Part shown: one piece after another, positions 21,506 through 27,863 of the stretch
Layout: every line of letters starts with the position of its first letter
How positions within the stretch are numbered: position 1 is the first letter of the stretch
Assembly (NCBI GenBank): GCA_031289065.1
Contig: JAITQI010000069.1
Span: forward strand, 1-27,863
Direction of reading: 5' to 3'
Length of the DNA stretch: 27,863 nucleotides
Origin: Oscillospiraceae bacterium
Lineage (GTDB): Bacteria; Bacillota; Clostridia; Oscillospirales; UBA929
Translations under genes and position numbers: made by a program
The notes under the pieces: generated by a model
The model's input: the letters and a program-made list of their open reading frames with translations, nothing else
What the model was told of the DNA's origin: nothing
Databases searched by the model: none

Positions 21506-23818
21506 ATGAAAGCGGTTATTTTGGCGGGGGGCGAGGGGACGCGTCTGCGGCCCATCAGCTGCCAGAAACCCAAGCCCATGGTCAACCTGTTTGACAAGCC
21601 GGTCCTGGAGCACATCATCGGCTATCTGCGGCGCATGGGGATCACCGACATCGGGGTCACCTTGCGCACCATGCCCTACGCCGTCAGCGACCACTTCGGG
21701 GACGGTTCTCTGTTCGGTGTGCGACTGCGCTACGCCGTGGAGAAAAACCCCTTGGGCACGGCGGGGGGTGTCAAGGCCTGCCTGCCCCTTTCGGGCCTGG
21801 ACGAGGACATTCTGGTCATCAGCGGGGACGCCGTCCTGGATCTGGATTTGCGTCCGGCCTTGGCCCTGCACCACACCAAAGGGGCGCTGGCCACGCTGGT
21901 GCTGCACCGTCAGCCCCAACCCCTGGAATACGGCTTGGTCATGACCGACGGGGAAGGCCGGGTCACCCGGTTCATTGAAAAGCCCTCCTGGGGACAGGTG
22001 TTCTGCGACACGGTCAACACCGGCGTCTATATTCTGCACCCCGAGACCCTGGCCCGCATTCCGGACAACCAACCCTTCGACTTCGCCCGGGATTTGTTCC
22101 CCCGGATGCTCCGGGATCACGAACCCCTTTACGCCGCCGCCGCCGAGGGCTACTGGTGCGACATGGGGGACGCCGACGCATACCGCCAGTGCTGTTTTGA
22201 CGCTCTGGACGACAAGGTTTATATGGAAACCCCCGCGCCGCTGGCCGGGGATCGGGTGTGGTCCCTGTCCCCCCTGCCGCCGGACATTCGCATCCTGCCC
22301 CCCTGTTACATCGGGCCGGACGTCTATTTGGGCCGGGGGGTCATTCTGGGGCCCTACGCCGTGGTGGGGCAGGGCTGTTTTCTGGGCGACCGCGCCCAGG
22401 CGGAACACAGCGTTTTGGAGGGGGTTCAGATGGACGCCGACACCCGTGCCCAGGGGGCGGTAGCCGGACGGGGCACCGTGCTCCGGGCCGGGGCCCGCCT
22501 GTGCGAGGGCGCGGTGCTGGGAGAAAACGTGGTGGTGGGGGAACACGCCGTGGTGGGGGCCGACGCCCGGATCTGGCCGGGCAAGGAAATCGAGCCGGGG
22601 GCCCATGTCTTCGGGTCGCTGACGGCGGGCCATCGCCGCCGCCCCGCCGTCTTTGACGGGCAGGGACAGATTTCCGGCCAACCCAACGTGGACGTCACCC
22701 CGGATTTTTGCCTGCATTTGGGCGCGGCGGCGGCCGACCTGGCCTCCCGGGGGCAGATCGGGCTGGGCTGGGCGGGGGGCGAGGCCGCTCGGGTGGCCGC
22801 TTTGGCGCTGGAGACCGGCGGGTGCGCCGCCGGAGGGCAGGCGGTGCGCCACGACGCCGCCACCCCGGCCGCCGCCGCCTTCGCGGCGGCGGACAACCTC
22901 TGGCCGCTGTCCTTCTTCGTGTCCCAACAGGCCGGGCGGCTGGATCTCTCCTGCTTTGAGGGGGACGGTTTGCCCCTGCGCCATCTGTTCGAGCGCAAGC
23001 TGGACGGGGCGGTGGCCCGGGGGGAACTGATGCTGGCCCACACCCGGGGGATCGGGGGCCGGGAGACGGTTGACGGGGTCATGTCCCGCTATGCCCAGGC
23101 GGCGGGGGCGGACGCCGTCGGCGCTCCTCTCGTCCTCTCCGTCCCGGGGGAACACCTGTCGGCGGCGCTGCTGCGGGAGACGCTGACCGGCATGGGCTGC
23201 CAACTGTCCGCCGGGGGCGGCCCCAGCCTGCGTATCGACAGGGCGGGTTTCACCCTCACCGCCGACGACGAACAGGGCCGCGTCCTGCCTTACGAGCGCC
23301 TTCAGGCCATCCTGGCCGTGCTGGCCTGGGAGGCGGGGGCGGAGAGCGTAGCCCTGCCCTACAACGCCCCGGCCACCCTGGATCTGCTGGCCGTCGAACG
23401 GGGTCGCACCCTGCTGCGGTTGGGCCGGGACGGCGGGGCGGCTCGGCGGCGGCTGTCCGCCCTGCCTCAATTCCGGGACGCTCTGTTCGCCGCCGCCGCT
23501 CTGGCGCGGGCCATGGGGCGGAGCGGCCTGAGCTTGGCCGCGCTGTCCGACCGGCTACCTCCCTTCGCCGTATCGGTGGCCGAAGTGGGTCTGCGGGGAG
23601 ACAGGGGGGCGGTCATGCGCCAGCTGGCCGCCGGGGCGGACATGGAGGCCGCCGAGCTCTTTGACGGTCTCCGGGCGCGGGTGGGTTCCGGGTGGGTACA
23701 TGTCGCTCCCCTCCCCGGCCGCCGCGCCCTGCGCATCGCGGGTGAAGCCGCCGACGCCGAAACGGCGGAGGAGCTGTGCGCGGCGTTTCGGAAGAGAGCG
23801 AAGGCGATGGACAATTGA
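21506..23818 (+). CDS. Sugar-phosphate nucleotidyltransferase with hexapeptide and degenerate phosphomannomutase domains
   Basis: The N-terminus (1-235) is a nucleotidyltransferase with AGGEGTRLRP at 7-16, KPKPMV at 21-26, the metal-binding aspartate D108 in VISGDAVLD and RFIEKPSW at 155-162. It probably makes an NDP-sugar such as GDP-mannose. Residues 255-370 are left-handed beta-helix hexapeptide repeats. The remaining 400 residues resemble phosphomannomutase in layout but lack both the phosphoserine TASHN-type loop and the DGDGDR metal loop, so mutase activity is unlikely. The 770-residue architecture resembles the mannose-1-phosphate guanylyltransferase/phosphomannomutase fusions of Firmicutes and cyanobacteria. 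An AGGTGAGG site is 7 bases before the ATG. A CATAAT -10 lies at 21465, with no good -35. Confidence 0.88.
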   Translation: MKAVILAGGEGTRLRPISCQKPKPMVNLFDKPVLEHIIGYLRRMGITDIGVTLRTMPYAVSDHFGDGSLFGVRLRYAVEKNPLGTAGGVKACLPLSGLDEDILVISGDAVLDLDLRPALALHHTKGALATLVLHRQPQPLEYGLVMTDGEGRVTRFIEKPSWGQVFCDTVNTGVYILHPETLARIPDNQPFDFARDLFPRMLRDHEPLYAAAAEGYWCDMGDADAYRQCCFDALDDKVYMETPAPLAGDRVWSLSPLPPDIRILPPCYIGPDVYLGRGVILGPYAVVGQGCFLGDRAQAEHSVLEGVQMDADTRAQGAVAGRGTVLRAGARLCEGAVLGENVVVGEHAVVGADARIWPGKEIEPGAHVFGSLTAGHRRRPAVFDGQGQISGQPNVDVTPDFCLHLGAAAADLASRGQIGLGWAGGEAARVAALALETGGCAAGGQAVRHDAATPAAAAFAAADNLWPLSFFVSQQAGRLDLSCFEGDGLPLRHLFERKLDGAVARGELMLAHTRGIGGRETVDGVMSRYAQAAGADAVGAPLVLSVPGEHLSAALLRETLTGMGCQLSAGGGPSLRIDRAGFTLTADDEQGRVLPYERLQAILAVLAWEAGAESVALPYNAPATLDLLAVERGRTLLRLGRDGGAARRRLSALPQFRDALFAAAALARAMGRSGLSLAALSDRLPPFAVSVAEVGLRGDRGAVMRQLAAGADMEAAELFDGLRARVGSGWVHVAPLPGRRALRIAGEAADAETAEELCAAFRKRAKAMDN

Positions 23819-23836
23819 CTTCGTCAATTGTCCATC
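23806..23836. terminator. Hairpin containing the stop codon of the nucleotidyltransferase gene
   Basis: GATGGACAATTGA (23806-23818) and TCAATTGTCCATC (23824-23836) form a perfect 13-base stem with a five-base loop, and the TGA stop lies at the end of the left arm. There is no T-run, so it is more likely a 3'-end stabilising fold or a member of the CAATGGACAATTG element group than a terminator. Confidence 0.7.
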
Positions 23837-23947
23837 AATTAAGAATGAAAAATGAAAAATTGCGGAGCCGCTGCGCGGCAAATTAAATCATCGCGCACAG
23901 CGCGATTCCGCAATTTGTAATTCTTAATTTTTCATTCTTAATTCTTA
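23837..23947. repeat. Large palindromic element of ATTAAGAAT type
   Basis: The arms are built from AATTAAGAATGAAAAATGAAAAATT-like words on the left and their complement (TTCTTAATTTTTCATTCTTAATT-like) on the right. They enclose TGCGGAGCCGCTGCGCGGCA and CGCGCACAGCGCGATTCCGCA. The whole can fold into one long cruciform. It has no coding capacity and no obvious target duplication. Confidence 0.85.
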
Positions 23948-23981
23948 GCAAGGCAAGCCTCTTGCCTTGCTAAGCGTTTTG
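23945..23981 (+). terminator. Intrinsic terminator upstream of RNase J
   Basis: TTAGCAAGGCAAG (23945-23957) and CTTGCCTTGCTAA (23961-23973) form a perfect 13-base stem with a 3-base loop, followed by GCGTTTTG. Confidence 0.85.
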
Positions 23982-24001
23982 CCTTGGTAAAAAACTTTTT
24001 C

Positions 24002-24030
24002 TGTACAAAGCGGAAAAAGTCTGTTATACT
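24002..24030 (+). promoter_or_regulatory. Sigma-A promoter of the RNase J gene
   Basis: TGTACA (24002-24007), 17-base spacer, TATACT (24025-24030). It lies just after the terminator. Transcription from near 24037 gives a leader of about 250 bases. Confidence 0.65.
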
Positions 24031-24036
24031 TGTATG

Positions 24037-24283
24037 CGGTTCATTTTATCCTTATGGGTCTTTGGCGGATACAGCCATTTTTGCGCGGGTACGCGTTTCG
24101 GATAGCACAGGGCGTCACGACAAAAATTGTGGCCGGGGGGCTTGTCTTTTCCCTCGGTGTGTTTTTTGCGTGTGCCTTTGGTTTTCGTTGCGCGCCGCGC
24201 CGGACGGATACATATCACGCGGCCCCTGTATTTTTTCGTGCCCGTCCCCTCTTGGAGGCGTCGGCGGGCGCGGTTTGGAGTGA
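24037..24283 (+). other. Long untranslated leader of the RNase J gene
   Basis: About 247 bases with no convincing gene, although a frame of 99 codons (23984-24283) is open; it lacks a ribosome site and a recognisable sequence. The stretch mixes T-rich tracts with GC-rich segments such as GCGCGCCGCGCCGG near 24193. No known riboswitch pattern was recognised. Confidence 0.45.
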
Positions 24284-25951
24284 ATGCCTTTTATGGCGGA
24301 AAAACTGAAAATCATCCCCCTGGGCGGTCTCAATGAGATCGGCAAAAACATGACGGTGTACGAGTGTGCCGGGGACATCATCGTTGTGGACTGCGGCGTG
24401 GCCTTTCCGGATTCGGACATGTTCGGCATCGATCTGGTCATCCCCGACATGTCCTATCTGGTCAAGCACAAAAATCGGGTGCGGGCCGTGGTCATCACCC
24501 ACGGCCACGAGGATCACGTGGGGGCGGTGCCCTTCCTGCTGCGCCAGCTCAAGGTGCCTATCTACTGCACCCGCCTGACCGCCGGGCTCATCGACATCAA
24601 GCTGGAGGAACACCACCTCAAGCACGAGTCCGACGTGCGTACCATGGAGGCCGGGCAGACCTTCAAGGCCGGCTGTTTCTCGGTGGAGTTCATCCGGGTC
24701 AACCATTCCATCGCCGACGCGGTCTCTCTGGCCATTACCACGCCGCTGGGCGTGGTGGTGCACACCGGCGACTTCAAAATCGACTCCACCCCGGTGGGGG
24801 CGCAGGTCATCGATTTGGCCCGGTTCGGCCAGCTGGGCAACCAGGGGGTGCTGGCCCTGCTGTCCGACAGCACCAACGTGGAGCGCCCGGGCTACGCCAT
24901 GAGCGAGCGCAAGGTGGGCGAGACGCTGGACGGGCTGTTCAAGGGATGCGACCAGCGCATCATCGTGACCACGTTCGCCTCCAACGTCCACCGCATTCAG
25001 CAGATCATCGACGCGGCGGTCAAATACAACCGCAAGGTGGCCATCACCGGGCGCAGCATGGAGAACATCCTGCGGGTGGCCATTCAGCTGGACTATATGG
25101 ACATCCCCCCGGGCACCATCATGGAGCTGTCCCAAATCAAGGGGATGCCCCGGCACAAGGTGGTCATCGTCACCACCGGCAGCCAGGGGGAACCCATGTC
25201 GGCCCTCTACCGCATGGCCATCTCCGGCCACAAGCAGGTGGAAATCGGCGCGGGCGACCGGGTGATTATCTCGGCCTCCTCCATCCCGGGCAACGAAAAA
25301 ATGGTCTCCAAGGTCATCAACGAGCTGTTCCGCAAGGGGGCCGACGTGATCTACGAAAAGCTGGCCGACGTGCATGTGTCCGGCCACGCCTGCCAGGAGG
25401 AGCTCAAGCTCATGCTGGCCCTTACCCGCCCCCAATACTTCATGCCGGTGCACGGCGAATTCCGCCACCTTCGGGCTCACGCCTCCCTGGCCCGCCAGAC
25501 CGGCGTCAATCCCAAACACATTTTCGTCGGGGATCTGGGCCAGGTGCTGACCATCAGCGAACAGGGCGCCAAGTACACCGGCACGGTGCAGGCCGGGCGT
25601 CTGCTCATCGATGGGCTGGGCGTCGGCGACGTGGGTAGCGTGGTGCTGCGGGACCGCAAGGTGCTGGCCGAGGACGGCCTGATTGTTGTGGTGGTCACCC
25701 TGGACGCCGCCACCGGCCAAGTGGCCGCCGGGCCGGACATCGTCTCCCGGGGCTTCGTCTACGTCAAAGAGTCCGAGGCCCTCATGGAGGACATGCGGCG
25801 GTTGGCCTCCCAGGCCCTGGACATGTGCCATGAGAACCACATCAACGAGTGGAGCAGCATCAAGTCGGCCGTCAAGTCGGCGCTGTCGGACTATCTGTTC
25901 AAGAAAATCAAGCGTACACCCATGATTCTGCCGGTGATTATGGAAAGCTGA
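24284..25951 (+). CDS. rnj: Ribonuclease J
   Basis: RNase J is the metallo-beta-lactamase-fold enzyme with 5'-exonuclease and endonuclease activity central to mRNA decay and rRNA maturation in Firmicutes. The product is 555 residues. The zinc motif HGHEDH is at 73-78 (VVITHGHEDHVGAVPFLL), GVVVHTGDFKID supplies a further ligand, SDSTNVERPG marks the beta-CASP domain, and SGHACQEELKLMLALTRPQYFMPVHGEFRHL is the C-terminal ligand and RNA-binding segment. Two ATGs compete, 24284 (GGAG only 3 bases away) and 24293 (12 bases away); neither is clearly favoured. A single copy is visible here, so RNJ1 versus RNJ2 identity is not assigned. Confidence 0.95.
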   Translation: MPFMAEKLKIIPLGGLNEIGKNMTVYECAGDIIVVDCGVAFPDSDMFGIDLVIPDMSYLVKHKNRVRAVVITHGHEDHVGAVPFLLRQLKVPIYCTRLTAGLIDIKLEEHHLKHESDVRTMEAGQTFKAGCFSVEFIRVNHSIADAVSLAITTPLGVVVHTGDFKIDSTPVGAQVIDLARFGQLGNQGVLALLSDSTNVERPGYAMSERKVGETLDGLFKGCDQRIIVTTFASNVHRIQQIIDAAVKYNRKVAITGRSMENILRVAIQLDYMDIPPGTIMELSQIKGMPRHKVVIVTTGSQGEPMSALYRMAISGHKQVEIGAGDRVIISASSIPGNEKMVSKVINELFRKGADVIYEKLADVHVSGHACQEELKLMLALTRPQYFMPVHGEFRHLRAHASLARQTGVNPKHIFVGDLGQVLTISEQGAKYTGTVQAGRLLIDGLGVGDVGSVVLRDRKVLAEDGLIVVVVTLDAATGQVAAGPDIVSRGFVYVKESEALMEDMRRLASQALDMCHENHINEWSSIKSAVKSALSDYLFKKIKRTPMILPVIMES

Positions 25952-25967
25952 GGCATGGGGAACGATA

Positions 25968-26006
25968 GCGGGGCGCGACGAGGCTGTCGCGCCCCGCCGC
26001 GTTTTT
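25968..26006 (+). terminator. Intrinsic terminator after RNase J
   Basis: GCGGGGCGCGAC (25968-25979) and GTCGCGCCCCGC (25986-25997) form a perfect 12-base stem with a six-base loop, followed by CGCG and five Ts. Confidence 0.95.
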
Positions 26007-26047
26007 CCCTCACGCGCGGCGGCGGGGTTTTGTTTGTGAAAAAGGGC

Positions 26048-26076
26048 TTGTCAACCGGAGCTGTTTGTGATATATT
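26048..26076 (+). promoter_or_regulatory. Sigma-A promoter of the DUF975 gene
   Basis: TTGTCA (26048-26053), 17-base spacer, TATATT (26071-26076); 5 of 6 matches in each box. About 63 bases before the ATG at 26139. Confidence 0.75.
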
Positions 26077-26138
26077 CCCAGCTGTATGCGGGACACGCCG
26101 CATGGCAAGGCCACACACTACATCAAGGGGGAATACAT

Positions 26139-26747
26139 ATGCCATCCCGTCAGGCCATCAAAGCGCAAGCCAAAGCGTCCTTTGCCCATCAGCGGGGCAC
26201 GGGCATCCTGCTGTTTTTCGTGTTCGCCCTCCTCGCGTGCGTCTGCGGCGTCATCCCTTTTTTGGGGCTCATTCTCGTGCCGGTGCTTTCGGTGGGTCTG
26301 GTTTTGGGGTCTCTGCGCCTCTACCGGGGCGAACACACCGAGGTGAGCCACCTGTTCGCCAAGTTCGGCGACGACTTCGGCCGCTGCTTGGGCGGCGTCC
26401 TGTGGGCCCTGCTGTTTACGTTTTTGTGGTCGCTGCTGTTTTGGGTGCCCGGCATCGTGAAGAGTTACGCCTATCGGATGACCCCCTATATTTTGGCCGA
26501 ATGCCCCCATGTGCGGCCCACCGACGCGATCAAGCTGTCCATGCGCATGACCAAGGGCTACAAGGGCGCCCTGTTCGTAAACGACCTGAGTTTCATCGGC
26601 TGGTATCTGCTCAGCGCTCTCACCCTCGACATTCTCGGCCTCGTCTATGTCTTTCCCTATTACGGGACGACCCAGGCCGGATACTACCTCGCTCTGCGCG
26701 ACCAAGCCCTCCGCGACGGCGTCATCCACCCCCAGGAGCTGGCGTAA
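26139..26747 (+). CDS. DUF975-family integral membrane protein
   Basis: This 202-residue membrane protein belongs to the DUF975 family, common in Firmicutes and of unknown function. The N-terminus SRQAIKAQAKASF is followed by hydrophobic segments at about 21-38, 40-58, 84-106 and 150-172. The family signature YRMTPYILAECPHVRPTDAIKLSMRMTKGYKGALFVNDLSFIGWYLLS is at about 112-159. The ATG at 26139 has AAGGGGG about 7 bases upstream, better than the upstream in-frame start near 26067, which would overlap the -10 box. It is monocistronic, with its own promoter and a hairpin downstream. Confidence 0.9.
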   Translation: MPSRQAIKAQAKASFAHQRGTGILLFFVFALLACVCGVIPFLGLILVPVLSVGLVLGSLRLYRGEHTEVSHLFAKFGDDFGRCLGGVLWALLFTFLWSLLFWVPGIVKSYAYRMTPYILAECPHVRPTDAIKLSMRMTKGYKGALFVNDLSFIGWYLLSALTLDILGLVYVFPYYGTTQAGYYLALRDQALRDGVIHPQELA

Positions 26748-26759
26748 GCGGATCTGTGC

Positions 26760-26806
26760 GAGGCCCCGTCGAGGAGAAGACTTTGTTTTCTCCCCGACGG
26801 AGCCTC
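26760..26806 (+). terminator. Hairpin after the DUF975 gene
   Basis: GAGGCCCCGTCGAGGAGA (26760-26777) pairs with TCTCCCCGACGGAGCCTC (26789-26806) with two mismatches. It is followed by TCTTG, so the T-run is weak. The stem ends three bases before the -35 box of the next gene. Confidence 0.7.
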
Positions 26807-26808
26807 TC

Positions 26809-26837
26809 TTGACAGGCGGTGTTTTCCCCCGTAGAAT
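26809..26837 (+). promoter_or_regulatory. Sigma-A promoter of the RluA-family gene
   Basis: Perfect TTGACA (26809-26814), 17-base spacer, TAGAAT (26832-26837). Start near 26844, about 50 bases before the ATG. Confidence 0.85.
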
Positions 26838-26894
26838 GTACATAACAGGCACACACGTTTTCCTGTGGCACAGCGGGGGGAGGCGACGCCATCC

Positions 26895-27854
26895 ATGCGT
26901 GAATTTACCGTGGGCCCCAACGACGCCGGGCAGCGGTTGGACAGGTTTTTGGGGAAGGCCATGCCCGGTCTTCCCTTTTCCCTCATCCAAAAGGCGGTGC
27001 GGGAAAAGGACGTGAAGGTGGACGGCCGCCGGGCCGCCGCCGCCGACCGGCTGCGGGAAGGGCAGACGGTGCGGGCCTATTTGCGCGGGGAACGCGCCGC
27101 GCCCGTGGGGGAGGCCCGCCGCTGGGCCGCGATCCCGCCGCCGGACGTCGTCTACGAGGACGCGCACATTCTGGCGCTGCACAAACCGCCCGGCCTGCCG
27201 GTGCACCCCGGGGACGTCTATTCGGACAACACCCTCATCGCCCAGGTGCAGGCGTATTTGTACCGGGCGGGGCAGTGGAACCCCGAGGCGGAAAACACCT
27301 TCGCCCCCGCCCTGGCCCATCGGATCGACCGCAACACCGGCGGGCTGGTGCTGGCCGCCAAGACCGCCGAGGCCCTGCGGGTGCTCAATGAAAAATTCCG
27401 GGGGCGGGAGATCGAAAAATACTACCTCTGCCTGGTACACGGCCGCCCCCACCCCGAGGCGGGGACGCTAAAGCATTTTCTCACCCGGGACCTGGCGGCC
27501 TGCCGGGTGGACGCCGCCCGGCATCCCAGCCGGGGGGCAAAAACCGCCCTGACCGCCTACCGGGTGCTGGACACGCGGGGCGACCTGTCCCTGGTGGAAT
27601 GCCGCCCGCTGACCGGACGCACCCATCAAATCCGCGCCCAATGGGCCGCCGCCGGGCATCCCCTGCTGGGGGACGGCAAATACGCCGACAACCGCCTCGA
27701 CCGGACGGCGGGCTTTTCCCACCAGGCCCTGTACGCCTATAAGCTGACCCTGGCCTTCACCACCCCGGCGGGGTGTTTGGACTCGCTCCGGGGCAAGACG
27801 TTTGAACTTGACACGGTTCCCTTCGCGGTGGGGAGCAAAATACGAATGAAATGA
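26895..27854 (+). CDS. RluA-family pseudouridine synthase
   Basis: This enzyme isomerises uridine to pseudouridine in rRNA or tRNA. The 319-residue product has an N-terminal S4 RNA-binding domain (about 11-62, GQRLDRFLGKAMPGLPFSLIQKAVREKDVKVDGRR). The catalytic domain carries ILALHKPPGLPVHPG at 92-106 and the active-site motif HRIDRNTGGLVLAAKT with aspartate 145. The RTHQIRAQWAAAGHPLLGDGKYA block near the C-terminus is standard. It starts at ATG 26895 with GGGGGGAGG 11 bases upstream; an in-frame GTG at 26865 is less likely. Family members RluC, RluD and YlyB-like types cannot be told apart here. Confidence 0.94.
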   Translation: MREFTVGPNDAGQRLDRFLGKAMPGLPFSLIQKAVREKDVKVDGRRAAAADRLREGQTVRAYLRGERAAPVGEARRWAAIPPPDVVYEDAHILALHKPPGLPVHPGDVYSDNTLIAQVQAYLYRAGQWNPEAENTFAPALAHRIDRNTGGLVLAAKTAEALRVLNEKFRGREIEKYYLCLVHGRPHPEAGTLKHFLTRDLAACRVDAARHPSRGAKTALTAYRVLDTRGDLSLVECRPLTGRTHQIRAQWAAAGHPLLGDGKYADNRLDRTAGFSHQALYAYKLTLAFTTPAGCLDSLRGKTFELDTVPFAVGSKIRMK

Positions 27855-27863
27855 AAACGTGTG

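Noticed and set aside
23984..24283. 99-codon plus-strand frame upstream of RNase J
   Set aside because: Its start precedes the predicted promoter, it has no ribosome site, and the product looks random and cysteine-rich.

Overview
The window reads as about 28 kb of chromosome from a GC-rich, motile, low-oxygen Firmicute, most likely a member of Clostridia. The evidence is the CtsR-McsA-McsB-ClpC stress operon, an HPr-like protein, RNase J, CheD, Clostridia-style flagellar genes and strong AGGAGG-type ribosome binding sites. Family-level placement (Oscillospiraceae-like) is only an impression from GC content and gene style. No tRNA, rRNA, CRISPR array, transposase or phage gene was seen.

Left part (1-9760, all on the minus strand). 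A flagellar basal-body and export operon reads leftwards as lytic transglycosylase, flgB, flgC, fliE, fliF, fliG, fliH, fliI and fliJ, with fliJ cut by the window edge. It is preceded by a chemotaxis adaptation group, cheR, a receiver-less cheB, and cheD. Good sigma-28 (FliA/SigD) promoter matches lie before the transglycosylase and, less perfectly, before cheR. Together these genes build the MS ring, switch and proximal rod and reset the chemoreceptors.

Middle part (9896-14951). This holds a 58-residue basic membrane peptide with ideal expression signals and a probable structured small RNA with its own promoter and terminator. It also has the tRNA methylthiotransferase mtaB, an HPr-like protein without the phosphorylatable histidine, and the hpt-ftsH pair.

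Stress operon (14952-19650). The order ctsR-mcsA-mcsB-clpC is complete and compact. Its promoter is a clean sigma-A site, with one CtsR heptad repeat overlapping the start of transcription and two upstream. A 59-residue unknown gene with a forespore-like promoter sits just upstream.

Right part (19916-27854). This contains an AgcS amino-acid symporter on the minus strand. On the plus strand follow a three-domain nucleotidyltransferase/hexapeptide/degenerate phosphomannomutase protein, RNase J, a DUF975 membrane protein and an RluA-family pseudouridine synthase.

A recurring theme is a set of short palindromic intergenic elements. Their arms repeat simple words (ATTAAGAAT-, CAATGGACAATTG- and GTCAGAGGACAGA-type) around GC-rich cores such as GGAGCCGC...GCGATTCC. 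At least eight full or partial copies occur, three of them inside the flagellar operon.
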